64,000 nt of DNA from Actinostola sp. cb2023 (Eukaryota; Cnidaria; Anthozoa; Actiniaria; Actinostolidae), in the NCBI GenBank assembly GCA_033675265.1, contig JAUJYZ010001151.1, positions 154,260-218,259 of the forward strand, in the 5' to 3' direction. The notes below the pieces were generated by a model. The model was not told where the DNA came from. It ran no database searches and worked only from the letters and a program-made list of their open reading frames with translations. Positions 45,159 to 57,224 of the stretch are shown piece by piece; the stretch's first letter is position 1; every line of letters begins with the position of its first letter. The translations under genes were made by a program, and so were the position numbers.

Positions 45159-45539
45159 AATTTTGACCAAGGGAGAAAACAGAAAAGTACTGGGAGAAAA
45201 AGGCAGGTGATAGAATGAACTAAAACCTTTTCGAACTGAGGGTTTTAGGCTTAACTTTGCTTTCTGTGGCTTAACTTTTCGAAATTCGTGCCGGCAAAGT
45301 TGGGTTTGTTTACACGGCCAAATGTTTTCATTGGGGAGGGGAGGCCGAGGGTTCTCAAAGGTCGCGCGTGCGCAGTGCGTTTTGCCGCGGTGTTCATTTT
45401 ATTTCATTATTTAGTAGTCTCAAAAGGAATGGTTGGGCTGCCTGTGGTTTCACTGCAAAGTTTTGATCATTTTCTGACGTCATTTCTATGGTCGATAAGA
45501 GTACAGACCATAGAAAAGCGACTTCGATTTTTTTAAATT

Positions 45540-46490
45540 TTTTCCTGTGTTTATTTTTTAAATGAAAATCATATCGGCTACCTAAAATAATACATATTTA
45601 CATTTACAATCAACTCTCGCCTTGAGGACACCTTGCTAAAATGCGGACACTCAATCACGGACAACAAACAGTTCTCGGACTAAGCGAAACGTACTAAAAT
45701 TAACTCTCGTTATTGCTGGTTTGCAATCAGTCACCTGAAAGACGCAGCAGCCATGTTGGTGGTACAAACAAGAGAAGTTAATGAGGAATGCTTTGTTATC
45801 GGGCACCAACATGGCTGCCATGACGTCACGCGCAAAACAGCAATTGCGGACACCACATGGTCCCAGGGTTGTCCCTATGACAGAGTTGACTCATGCACTT
45901 GACTCATGACCCAGGGGGAGGGGGGGGGGGGGGGGGTATACTCCCTTTGATCGGGGTGATCGGCGGTCCTTTTAAGGTTGAAAATATTTCCTGTGTGTAC
46001 CTTTTAGGGTTACGACTCAAAAGTCAGTTACATTACAACATAAAAGAACAGAAGAAATATGTTGTCCAGTCACTGATTAAACGATATCAACACAATCACT
46101 TTTTCGCCATATATATGGTCGTACCTATTAGGGGTCGAAATGAACATGACTTCAAGAGCTCTTTTGATTTCTGCATACCTTTTAGGGGTCGTTTTCAAAA
46201 CCGACCGCCGATCACCGATCACCCCTGCCACTTGGACAAAGGGAGTATACCCCCCCCCCCCCCCTCCCCTATAGGGACAACCCTGGGACCATGTGGTGTC
46301 CGCAATAGCGAGAGTTAACATTTTAGTACATTTGGCTTAGTCCGAGGACTGTTTGTTTTCCGTGATTGAGTGTCCGCATTTTAGTGAGGTGTCCTCAAGG
46401 CGAGAGTTGATTGTAAATGTAAATATGTATTCTTTTAGGTAGCCGATATGCATTTTCATTTAACAAATAAACACAGGAAAAAATTATAAA
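45540..46490. mobile_element. 0.95-kb nested inverted-repeat element
   Basis: Arms 45540-45718 and 46306-46490 are inverse (CTCTCGCCTTGAGGACACC, TGCGGACACTCAATCACGG). Between them is a second inverse pair: GCGGACACCACATGGTCCCA with its mate, then a G run near 45915-45936 mirrored by a C run near 46251-46264. So one G/C-run element sits inside another inverted-repeat element. Confidence 0.75.
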
Positions 46491-46758
46491 ATCCGCGATC
46501 CATACTTCTTGTCATGTTCGATTTTTTTTTGTCATGTTCAAATCAAATATTGTTACTCAGCTAGAATAGCTTATCAGTTACCCTGAGTGCCATTTACCTT
46601 ATTTTAGTTAATTAAATTGAAAATAATAATTGTAAAAAAGGAAAAAAAGTTAGGTAATACAATTTTTTTGGTTGATGTTGTTGTTCAAATCATTGGGAAA
46701 ACGAATTCTTCCCATTGATGGTTTTTTGAATGAATGGGAAAAACAAACTATAACCAAT

Positions 46759-47958
46759 GATTCAAAATGGGAATAAAACGTACAAAAACATTCATTGATT
46801 TTATATATCATTTCCATGCGAAAACGGCCATTTCCTTTATTTTTGTGTCATGGGCTACCTGTATATGTGAGATACCGCTGACCAAATACTGGTCGCGCAA
46901 TCCAGTGCAGCGCAAGTTTGTCAGGAAAGAAATGTCGTAAATCTTCGCAAAACTGTAGTAAAGATGTAGGAATTGTATTTGTACTACCAAGACAAAGCTA
47001 AATGAGTAACGAAGCTCGGCCTTCAACATTAGACGGTTGACAACAAAATGTTCAGAAGATGTAATGGCATTCTCCAATTTCAACCAGAAACGTGTGATGA
47101 AGTCAACAATTGCGATCTTATTGATTTGGACGACAGAGACCAAGGAACGTACGTCGGTGAGCAACATATGTAAGTCTTATTCACTCAGCAATAATGTTTT
47201 TGTATTGAAATGACATAGGATCGAATGATTACAAAATACTCATTGTTGCATCTAATCGTTTGTGCAATTTAGAGTTGATATTGCAACAGCGACTGCTGTT
47301 CTTTCAAATAATAACTCATATTTGAGTATTGTACAAGGAAAGTGGTTGTTAATAAACGAGATTAAGCATGGAAAAAGAGTTAGTTTATTGATTATGAGAT
47401 GTAAGTTGCGAGCTTTTCGCTGTAAGTAGGTAACAATTTTACTGTTTGGGTTGACTCCTGCTGTGACACATTGTGCCAAGACTAAAATATATCCCAAACA
47501 TTTTATTTCAGTTATTCATAGTTGAAGGGTAGATCTAACACAAGGTTTCTCATTCGAGATATTTGAGGTCAAATATTTGGGTTTTTGACTTCACACAAAT
47601 CAGTTGTGTGACAGTATATTGATTGACAGACCCCAATTGACAGGTATTACAGTCATGCGACTGTAGTCTCCCCTGTAAGCTGCTAAAGGACCATTTATTC
47701 CTCAGGGAAAGTAAGAACTGAATTGATTGTAAATGGAGGGAAAGAGAGGTGTGTGAAGTAGGTATTATTTTGCTATGGAAATTCAGTCCTTCCCCTGCAG
47801 AAACGAGGGGGGGTGGTCTAACTCCCCCCTGAAATAATCAAAAAATGTCATACTTGGCAGTATGAGTTTTCAGGTGAGGGCTTTCTTCTGGTTTAGTTTC
47901 ATTGAGATCAGAGAGATGTCATGTGTCACGACTGCCTGGTCCACTCATGGATACACTC
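46759..47958 (-). repeat. Right inverted arm of the TTAA element
   Basis: Inverse of 37647-38873, with only small length differences. Ends at TTAA 47959-47962. Confidence 0.88.
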
Positions 47959-48340
47959 TTAATTCGTACCACTCATGTCGCTAGAAAATCTACTGTCAAG
48001 AAACCAGCCTCCGGCAGAGTCCTTCTATGCTCGGCGTCCATCTCATGCAGTCAACTGCCAAACGAGCTGCTCAGCATGACCACGAGGTGATATTCTGTAT
48101 ATCAAACGTTCTCTAGCCTTTATTTCGTTTTCTAGTCAGGTTTTGCTATATAGTCTTGACGTGTTTTCGTTTATTAGCGGTACAACTAGATTGTAGCAGG
48201 CCACAGGGATGGCAGTACGAGATTTACTCCACGCTTTTGCGTTGGCATGGCCGACCCTCGTTTAGCCGATGGTTTCTTAGTTTATGTTTATTCTAATTGC
48301 CTAAAACAGTTTTTCAGGGGTTTACAACGCTTAATGGTGA

Positions 48341-49400
48341 CAGAGATGACGACTTTTACAGCTTTCTATGGATCACAGAGTTGGTCGAGTTGATAAACGA
48401 GCTGGCGCACGTGTAGCAATAGAATGTATTTATATTAGCCACAGGCTTGGCAAGATATTCGTTGCGGGTTGATAATTGATTGTTGAATTTGGTTTATTTG
48501 CCTACTGCATGTGTGTTGGTCACAGAGATGACGAGTATCTTCTTCAGTTTTCTATGGATCACAGAGCTGATAAAACGAGTGCTTATGCATGTCTCTGGCC
48601 ACAGAGCTGGCACGTGTAGCAATATAATGTGTTTAGCCACAGGGTTGGCAAGATATTCATTGCGGATTAACAATTGATTGTTGAATTTGGTTTATTTGCC
48701 TACTGCATGTGTGATTGGTCACAGAGATGACGAGTATCTTCTCTTCAGTTTTCTATGGATCACAGAGCTGATAAAACGAGTGCTTACGCATGTCTCCGGC
48801 CACAGAGCTGGCACGTGTATCAATATAATGTGTTTAGCCACAGGGTTGGCAAGTTGTTTACTGCATGACCGTTGGTCACAGAGATGACGAGTATCTTGTC
48901 TGCAGTTTGCTATGGATCACAGGGCTGATAAAACGAGTGCTTATGCATGTCTCTGGCCACAGAGCTGGCAAGTGTAGCAATAGAATGTGTTTATATTAGC
49001 CACAGGGTTAGCAAGATATTCGTTGCGGGTTGACGATTGTTGAATTTGTTTTATTTGCCTATTGCATGACCGTTGGCCAGAGATGACGTGTATCTTGTCT
49101 GCAGTTTGCTATGGATCACAGAGCTGATAAACGAGTGATTTTGCATGTCTCTGGTCACAGAGCTGGTGCGTGTCAGTGCATTAGAAAGTACGTGTTTAGC
49201 CACTGGGTTGGCAAGTTATTTACTGCCGCATGACAGTTGGTCACAGAGATGACGAGTATTTTCTCAGCCGTGTTTTCTATGGATCACAGAGCTGATAAAC
49301 GAGTGATTTTATGTCTCTGGCCACAGAGCTGGCACGTGTAGCATTAGAATCGAATGTGTTTAGCCACTGGATTGACAAGTTATTTTATTGCATGCGAGTT
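48341..49400 (+). repeat. Tandem array, period about 160-200 bp, six copies
   Basis: Each copy starts CACAGAGATGACGAGTATCT and contains TCTATGGATCACAGAGCTGAT, TCTCTGGCCACAGAGCTGGC and TTTAGCCACAGGGTTGGCAA. Copies start near 48341, 48519, 48719, 48875, 49076 and 49240. Related words (CACAGAGTTGGCAATGG) continue at 52667-52730, beyond the inserted 3-kb element. The Cys-containing frames repeat with the array and are not genes. Confidence 0.8.
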
Positions 49401-50229
49401 AATAACAATTCAAGTAGTTTTGTGGTTGGTTCGTTTTGTGATTCTTAAGAGCCACTGCCTCTAAATATCGAGAATCGGCGGACAGTTGCGAAAAATCGAA
49501 TTTCGTTTTATTTCACCAATAGAACCCCTTTGGTGTACCATTTCCAAAAATAGTATCGAAAACTTCAAGAGCTTTTTATTTTCTTCAAAATTGAAGAAAG
49601 TCGAAATTCCCTCAAAATAGCCTTCGACCGACGATGACGCGAAGCGAAAATTAAGCATTTTCGATGTGTTCGCGTAATAAAACCGACGGTTGTACGAAAC
49701 TAATATTTTGCTACATACAAAGGTGTTATTTCCTCTTTCTAAAACACTAATAATCTCTTTGGGATTTTGAATCTAACTATTTCTTTAGATCTCTAATTGA
49801 GATGCTATCGAAGCATCTGAACGAACGCGTAAAAATTACCTATTTTCAAATCCATCAAACGCTTCTTGGTACATGGAGTTTGAGCTTAAAAATATATGTA
49901 TCTTAAAGTTTTACCATTGAACATGACTGTGTATAAATATTATTGATGCAGCTCTAAAACTCTTCCGGTGGGAAGCGTAAACACAGAACATATTTTTACC
50001 ATTTGGTAATGTGTTACACGTGCATAATGAGACATGAAATTGACAACATAACGTTTTTAATACACACTAGAAATAAATACAACAAAATATACCAAGTTGT
50101 AAATATGCTTTGAGTTCTCTTTAATGTTTCTAGGGATTAAATTTTAACTGATTTGATCTTCTGATAAATGTCAAGTGGTTTTGGATTTCATTCGTTTTAT
50201 GTCACGGCGCGCATGTACTAGTATCGGCT

Positions 50230-50460
50230 TGATCGAGACCAGTAAACATGGAAAGAACCTCTGCTCGCAGGGTAGGACACCACCGACACCGGTTCCATTG
50301 ATATTGGTATTAATATAATGTAATTCGGACACTTTCTATGGCCCCGATGGTGTCCGTAATAACGAGGTTCCATTGTATTGATATAATGTAATACGGACAC
50401 TTTCTATGGTCGCAATGGTGTCCCGGCGTAATAACGAGGTTCCATTGTATTGATATAATG
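50230..50460 (+). repeat. Pogo/Tigger-terminus-like sequence
   Basis: GTCCGTAATAACGAGGTTCC, CACTTTCTATGGCCCCGATGG and ATTGATATAATGTAATACGG are repeated twice. The pairing of 'gtccgtaataacgaggtt' with 'atggtgtcc' recalls pogo/Tigger element ends. This short stretch seems to be the seed of the adjoining satellite. Confidence 0.5.
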
Positions 50461-51600
50461 TAATACCGGTGTCCAGATCAACCTGTGTCTGTATTAACTT
50501 CTGTCTGTATTAACCGGTGTCCCTGTTTACCGGTGTCCAGATTAACCGGTGTCTGTATTAACCGGTGTCCGTATTCACAGGTGTCCAGATTAACCGGTGT
50601 CCGTATTAACCGGTGTCTGTATTAACCGGTGTCCTTATTAACCGGTGTCCTTATTAACCGACCGGTGTCCTTATTAACCGACCGGTGTCTGTATTAACCG
50701 GTGTCCTTATTAACCGACCGGTGTCTGTATTAACCGGTGTCCTTATTAACCGACCGGTGTCTGTATTAACCGGTGTCCTTATTAACCGACCGGTGTCTGT
50801 ATTAACCGGTGTCCTTATTAACCGACCGGTGTCTGTATTAACCGGTGTCCTTATTAACTGACCGGTGTCTGTATTAACCGGTGTCCTTATTAACCGACCG
50901 GTGTCTGTATTAATCGGTGTCCTTATTAACCGACCGGTGTCTGTATTAATCGGTGTCCTTATTAACCGACCGGTGTCTGTATTAATCGGTGTCCTTATTA
51001 ACCGACCGGTGTCTGTATTAACCGGGTGTCCTTATTAACCGACCGGTGTCTGTATTAACCGGTGTCCTTATTAACCGACCGGTGTCTGTATTAATCGGTG
51101 TCCTTATTAACCGACCGGTGTCTGTATTAACCGGTGTCCTTATTAACCGACCGGTGTCTGTATTAACCGGTGTCCTTATTAACCGACCGGTGTCTGTATT
51201 AACCGGTGTCCTTATTAACCGACCGGTGTCTGTATTAACCGGTGTCCTTATTAACCGACCGTTGTCTATATTAACCGGTGTCCTTATTAATCGACCGGTG
51301 TCTGTATTAACCGGTGTCTGTATTAACCGATGTCCGTATTAACCAGTGTCCGAATTAACCGGTGTTCGTATTAACCGGTGTCCGTATTAACCGGTGTCCG
51401 TATTAACCGATGTCCGTATTAACCGGTGTCTGTATTAACCGGTGTCCGTATTAACCGGGTGTCTGTATAGTAACCGGTGTCCGTATTAACCGGTGTCCGT
51501 ATTAACCGGTGTCCGTATTAACCGGTGTCCGTATTAACCGATGTCCGTATTAACAGTACCGTATTTACCGGTGTCCGTATTCACCGTGCGGTATTAACCA
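50461..51600 (+). repeat. 36-bp dimeric satellite (GGTGTCTGTATTAACC / GGTGTCCTTATTAACCG)
   Basis: About 1.1 kb. The centre is a 36-bp higher-order unit of two variant half-units of about 18 bp. The edges (50461-50640, 51300-51600) consist of single 16-18-bp half-units with more variation. The 12-residue protein repeat in one frame (VLTGVLINRPVS) is a by-product of the 36-bp period. Confidence 0.95.
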
Positions 51601-52413
51601 GTCTGTTATGATTTGGCAGTCATTTGGGTGGGACAAATCAGTTTCCGGCCTAAAAAACTGGGATATCAGTATAATTTCGGAAAGATTATGTTTTGATCTG
51701 ATCAAGAAAATGAAATAAATTTAATCCCTAGAAACAATAAAGAGAACTCAAAGCATATTTACAACTTGGTATATTTTGTGTTGTATTTATTTCTAGTGTT
51801 TAAACGTTGTGTTGTCAATTTCATGTCTCATTATGCACGTGTAACGTATTACCAAATGGTAAAAATATGTTTTGTGTTTACGCTTCCCACCGGAAGAGTT
51901 TTAGAGCTGCATCAATAATATTTATACACAGTCATGTTCAATGGTAAAACTTTAAGATACATATATTTTTAAGCTCAAACTCCATGTACCAAGAAGCGTT
52001 TGATGGATTTGAAAATAGGTAATTTTTACGCGTTCGTTCAGATGCTACGATAGCATCTCAATTAGAGATCTAAAGAAATAGTTAGATTCAAAATCCCAAA
52101 GAGATTTTTAGTGTTTTGGAAAGAGGAAATAACACTTTTGTATGTAGCAAAATATTAGTTTCGTACAACCGTCGGTTTTTCTACGCGAACACATCGAAAA
52201 TGCTTAATTTTCGCTTCGCGTCATCGTCGGCCGAAGGCTATTTTGAGGGAATTTCGACTTTCTTCAATTTTGAAAAAAATAAAAAGCTCTTGAAGTTTTC
52301 GATACTATTTTTGGAAATGGTACACCAAAGGGGTTCTATTGGTGAAATAAAACGAAATTCGATTTTTCGCAACTGTCCGCCGATTCTCGATATTTAGAGG
52401 CAGTGGCTCTTAA

Positions 52414-52590
52414 AAGGGCTTGCCTTTCATTTGATTTATCCAACATATTTACTTCTGAACGGTTGTTCGACTCCAAATAGCGTTTAAGTGAAGCAACAAT
52501 CTGGTATAGCGTTCGAGCTGGATATCGCTCTCCTTTCTTATCGGACACTACTTCCGCTCCGTGAAGCGCTATTTTCGTTAGTTCTCGGCT
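52414..52590 (-). pseudogene. Fragment of a Crypton/DUF3504-like N-terminal region
   Basis: The minus strand reads SDKKGERYPARTLYQIVASL and KRYLESNNRSEVNMLDKSNE. This matches the 'YPPxTLYQIVxGLQRYLR...LD' region of the DUF3504 family by pattern. It stops at the TTAA into which the 3-kb element went. No downstream part is visible on the far side. Confidence 0.45.
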
Positions 52591-52599
52591 TTGCGGGCA

Positions 52600-53590
52600 T
52601 TTTTTGTAATGGTCGCATATATGACGATATTAGTTTAGTAACGTTGTGTAAAGTACTTTTTACATGTCACAGAGTTGGCAATGGCTTCTCCACTAGTAAC
52701 GTGAGTTTGTTTTGCCACAGAGTTGCCGGCGAATTTGAGTTCGGCAAGCATAGTTTCGAGTCGCTATGTCAACCCCATGTACAATGGCTGATACCTCCTT
52801 TTGTTTTTTGATTTCAAAAACTATTCGAAGACAGCAACCAGCCTTCCGTGGAGGCGTTGATTGCGAAGTTTAATGTGTATTCTCTCCGCAAGGCGGGATA
52901 TTTTGATGAAATACAGAGCAATCTCTATCCTTGAGTGTAGTTAATCAATTGTTGGTTTTCTTATTCCTTATCCGGGGGGGTCTCCTTTTATTTTCCCCAG
53001 TGACAGTGCTTGGAGGGGTCTCTAAAGCACCCTCTCGGATTACCGGGCGCCAAGGCTGTCACTCCCTGGGTTTCATTTTGGTGACAACATTATCATGTTG
53101 CCGTCTCTCAGTTCTCATGTTCCTCACATTTATCAGGTCCTTCTTCGATCCTTCTTCCTTTTTGCCAGTTCATCACTGGAAGCCGTATCATATCCACAAT
53201 GGGAATTGCTTATTCACTGTGATCCACAAGAGGTGCATGTTACGCAGGAGAAATTGGGTCTCTTATGACGGCGCTCTTCTACTAGCCCAGGGAGTGGCAG
53301 CAGAAAATGCCCATATTGATGCGATCATATCGACACTTGTGATTCCGGGCCGCGAGTATTTACAGATATATCTAACCTTACGCCACGTGATCCCGAATGT
53401 TTCGTGGCAGGGACCGATACAGGGAAACAGCTGTTTTCGGATCCTATTTTATTTTTGAGATTGGGAGGAGTATAACGCAAGGCCTTAAGGAATAAATTAC
53501 AGCTAGCCGCATAGAGTAACCAACGTTTCTTCTCTACCCATAGCTTAAAGAGTGAAGGGAAGCCGGTGGAAATAGTACCATGTCTTTTGT
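52600..53590. other. Unassigned, several short frames
   Basis: A 175-codon frame at 52931-53458 (plus) has no motif. In another frame KLFEDSNQPSVEALIAKFNV...SNLYP (about 52810-52933) and, near 53350-53455, DISNLTPRDPECFVAGTDTG look more protein-like. Possibly a decayed gene; not assigned. Confidence 0.25.
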
Positions 53591-53702
53591 TTTCTATTGT
53601 TCCATTGGTGCTATTTAACACTAACTAGTTTGTACTGTTTCACGGTTTTAGTGTTTGCACTCTAATGACTGATATGCAATTATTTTATTCGGTAACTACA
53701 TG

Positions 53703-53868
53703 TATACACCGAATCGAAATATGGCGACCAATTTGAATAACTATTGTTCCTGACTGACCAACCTCTTATTCATGTGAAAACGATTTTGTGTTTCCACATG
53801 AACACGAGGTTGGTCAGTCCAGAACAATAGTTATTCAAATTGGTCGTCATATTTCGATTCGGTGTATA
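53703..53868. mobile_element. 166-bp foldback, TA-flanked
   Basis: TACACCGAATCGAAATATGG and TAACTATTGTTC with their inverses form long arms around a short loop (CATGTGAAAACG...). TA stands at both ends. Confidence 0.8.
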
Positions 53869-53879
53869 ACTATACTCAA

Positions 53880-55020
53880 ATGCATGTTCGATCGAACAAC
53901 TATGGTTATAAAAAGTATTTTATTTCTTGATAAACACTGCACAAAATGAGCGCAATATTTTGAGTAAAAAACAACTATTTACACATACGAACATTTACCT
54001 CCAACTTTTAAACTGTAATACTCAAATGACTCGTGGTTTAAAGCAACACTCTAGCTAACTAGTACATTAATGTAATCACACCCTTTAAATTATATCATCA
54101 GCTTTAAAATTGTTAAGTTTATTGAAACTGTCCGATCTTTCTTTTCATGTAATTACGTAATCGCCATTCCGAAGTTAATGATCGCATTGGATTGTGGGAC
54201 TGTTTTTGAGGGACACCAGTTCTCTTCAAATTGTAGCAAAATGCTTTTAAACGTCTATTCTTAATCCAATTTACTGTAAATCACTTTATTCTTGCGCATT
54301 TTGGTACTGAGAATGTGTTTTCAGGTGCAATTATGAAAAGTGCACGTGTGTCCCCAAAACAGATCCATGATTCAATGCGATTCTGCAATTTCGGAATGGC
54401 TAATACTTACATATGTGTAAGAATTAAATAAAGTCTATACTAAGTCTTGGCCATATATGGGAGTCCCCCAAAAATTTGTTAGAATAATGGCCAAAACCTT
54501 TAGATATTGCAACTGGATGGAAATATTGAAGATTGCTTTGTTTCATGTAACCCACTTCATTTTCTGTCACCACCCTGACAGCATTCAGGTGGCTTACACA
54601 CTCGGTGACTCTCAACTTTTTATATATCCTACACAGCCTCTCGCATACTTAGGTCCATACACCTTAGCACAGGATGTCCCAGGAGTTCCTATAAAAGAAA
54701 CGTTTGGCTTGAATATATAATATATCATATTGGGGCTATCATGCACAATTGTAGGAATTTGGGGGAGGGGGAGGGGGGATTGGCTAAGAAATGCTTAGGT
54801 TAATGTTCAGTGAGGTCTTCCGAGTTTCAATGTGCCTGTATGTAAGACAAACAGAATGATGAACAGCTATAAATCTATAAATCTATAAATAGATTATAAC
54901 AGCAACTAAAGTATATATCAATATATAGCAATAGTTCTATTTATATTAATTTTTACTGATATCAATAGCATTATTGTTTACAATCCTATTCAATTGTATA
55001 TCAATAGTAATATTGTTTTT
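53880..55020. other. Unassigned sequence
   Basis: AT-rich, with short frames only. A G-rich patch GGGGGAGGGGGAGGGGGG lies near 54761-54778. Confidence 0.4.
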
Positions 55021-55059
55021 TTTTGTAATTTCCATGTAAAGTTTTTACACAATTATTTA

Positions 55060-55060
<1 letters not shown>

Positions 55061-55093
<33 letters not shown>

Positions 55094-55170
55094 GGTCTGT
55101 CTGTCTGTCTGTCGGTCGGTCGGTCGGTCGGTCGGTCTGTCGGTCGGTCTGTCTGTCTGTCTATCTATCA
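55061..55170 (+). repeat. (CTGT/CGGT)n microsatellite
   Basis: Alternating blocks of CTGT and CGGT with a CTAT end. A C-to-T mutation pattern gives the two variants. Confidence 0.95.
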
Positions 55171-56208
55171 ATCAGATCTGGACCCCATTTGCCATTTATT
55201 TCGCTCAAGAACCTGGATTTTATGACATTTGAAAATTTATTGATAAATGACTCCATCCTTTGTTAAAGCTGTTGGATGGAAAATGTCTGACACTTTTCCT
55301 GTTATCTGGTGCCGTTATACAGGACGTTATACAGCTCTAACCTGGATTAATGAATAAAATTGTCAAAACCTGGATCACAAATTGCCGCACATGCATATAA
55401 TAATAATTAATAATAATATAATATATTATTGGGAGTACCCCCCAGGTACCTTGATAGTGTACTATTTCCTAATATTTGTGGGTCTGTTGCTTGTAATTCA
55501 TGTTCAAGACCTTCTTTCACTAACAGTTGTCAAATAATTATACAATTATTGTATTTTAAATATACTTTGGCTAGTTATGAGACTATGACTTCATCTCAAA
55601 TAATTAAACAGTGAGGGGTTCAATTGTGTTTAATATTGACAGGGAACATACAGCCATAATTTGTTACCTACCCACAAGCTAATAATACCATTAATTTTGA
55701 TCATTTGATCCCAAACAATAATATGAACAATTCAAATCCCCAAAAAATACCAAATACCAAATTTTGAATCCCAAAATACTTTCCACCTGCCATTTCAAAC
55801 CCTCAGTAAGCCATGCAAATAAACAAAATACTGAGTTCAATTGATCACTAACCAGCTGTTGGTCCCACTTCAAGAGACATTCTGAGGAAATTCCCAGCAG
55901 AATTAAGTCGGTAGTAGATAGGCTAGCTTGCAATGCCTGATGGCGCCTTGCCAGAGAGTACGAAATGTTCTTGAACTTGTTGATTTTATCCGGTAACCAA
56001 TTTCTTGAAGTAACTGTGTTTAGCTTCAAAACGCATGTACATTTGTAGTTTAACTCTGATGAAGAGTGAGTGTGGGAAATTGCCATTCAAAGCTCTTTTC
56101 TTAGGTCTTTTTATGGCCTCACTTTTAGATTTATTGTATTTAGATTTAAGTCTCCCCGATTAGTAGGGCACTTGTGCCCAGCTATAAGATTTTGAGATGC
56201 TAATAAAG

Positions 56209-56210
<2 letters not shown>
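55171..56210. other. Unassigned; one 131-codon minus frame
   Basis: The frame at 55691-56086 (minus) has no recognisable domain and could be chance. AT-rich. Not called as a gene. Confidence 0.3.

Positions 56211-56285
<75 letters not shown>
56211..56285 (+). repeat. (ATT)n microsatellite
   Basis: About 25 perfect ATT triplets. Confidence 0.97.
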
Positions 56286-56654
56286 TTCATACTCAATGGA
56301 TTAAAATCTTGCTTCCAGTTTTGTTCTGCTTAGGGCTATGTTTGAATTAGTTTGGTAGCCTTTTTCAGGCACTTTGTAAACTTTTCAACAAACCGTCCGC
56401 CATTTTGTTCAATCTTCAAGGTTTGTGTTTCTCTTTTTTTTTGGTAATGAGCTTCACTTTGATTGGTTGAATTAACTACTGATTGTATTTCAGCCAATCA
56501 ATGAGAGGGATGCCGTATTTTTGCACAGGGATTTCGCATAAATACACAAGTAGCCGACTAATCAGAATCGAGAATTTTCAGTTGCCATATGATTAGAACT
56601 GTAACCATAACACTAGCTTTCATCCAAAGGTGTTATACACACGTACATGTACAT

Positions 56655-57144
56655 TTAAAGGAGAACTGAAGACAAAATTTATTTTCTCAAGAAAGTTAGA
56701 TATGTCTTATATTGGCATTACTTGATTATTAATTATAATAAAAAATATTTCTTAGATATCAACATAATTTACGCTCAATATAGAATATCATGCGCCATTT
56801 TGCCGTTTTACCGTCGGCTCAAATCTTTTTGTTTGTGACGTCGTTTATGGGGAATAGTAAAATCCGCTCACAACATTCTCTCGGGTACAAGAAATACAAT
56901 GTACTTATAATTACTGTACATTGTGATTGCACTTTCCCTTGGGATAGGTGACGTCAGACATGGGGAATAATTACTGAAGTGAGCCGCGCTCAATTCAGCG
57001 GTAATCCATGTCTTTTTACAATTAAAACTCAAGTTTCTTCTCCATCAAAATAAAAACAATTGGAAATTCATTTAGAAAATGTTTGTATACAACATTCTCT
57101 TTGTTTTTATTTAAAGATAAATTTAGGCTTATGTTCTCCTTTAA
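56655..57144. mobile_element. 490-bp MITE with TTTAAAGGAGAAC ends
   Basis: TTTAAAGGAGAAC at the left and GTTCTCCTTTAA at the right, each next to inverse AAATTTA words. TA- or TTA-type target likely. Non-coding. Confidence 0.6.
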
Positions 57145-57224
57145 GTATTTGTCACATGACCCCATTTGTTTTCTAATTAAAAGCAAATTACAAAGATTTA
57201 GCTTTCATTTTAATTAACTACCTC

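Larger units (their letters stand above)
37647..47958 (-). mobile_element. 10.3-kb TTAA-flanked element with 1.2-kb inverted arms
   Basis: The ends GAGTGTATCCATGAGTG and the inverse are bounded by TTAA at 37643-37646 and 47959-47962. The arms (37647-38873; 46759-47958) are so similar that two mirror-image frames are identical at protein level. Between them is a multi-exon minus-strand gene and a mosaic of smaller elements. TTAA targets are used by piggyBac and Kolobok. The protein is not piggyBac-like by eye; the superfamily is unresolved. Confidence 0.8.
49449..52409. mobile_element. 2.96-kb TTAA-flanked element with 0.7-kb arms
   Basis: The ends GAGCCACTGCCTCTAAATAT and the inverse are bounded by TTAA (49445-49448, 52410-52413). 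The arms run to about 50160 and from about 51705. They carry the same frame in mirror image (49461-49658 minus, 52200-52397 plus). The core is the 36-bp satellite. No transposase: a non-autonomous relative in structure of the 10.3-kb element, with the same GAG-start and TTAA target. Confidence 0.88.

Noticed and set aside
44622..45170. Secreted protein with an N-terminal signal peptide
   Set aside because: The hydrophobic start depends on choosing the upper ATG. Position inside a mobile element and the metal-ligand cysteines favour a DNA-binding exon from the lower ATG.
37647..47958. Two independent copies of a repeat rather than one element
   Set aside because: Exact TTAA at both outer ends and matching outer termini in inverse orientation favour one unit, though this stays an inference until copies are compared.
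51046..51342. A 98-residue VLTGVLINRPVS repeat protein
   Set aside because: By-product of the 36-bp satellite; the array edges break the frame at once.
52931..53458. A 175-residue membrane-like protein
   Set aside because: No motif. Hydrophobic stretches come from T-rich DNA, and other frames in the same stretch look at least as protein-like.
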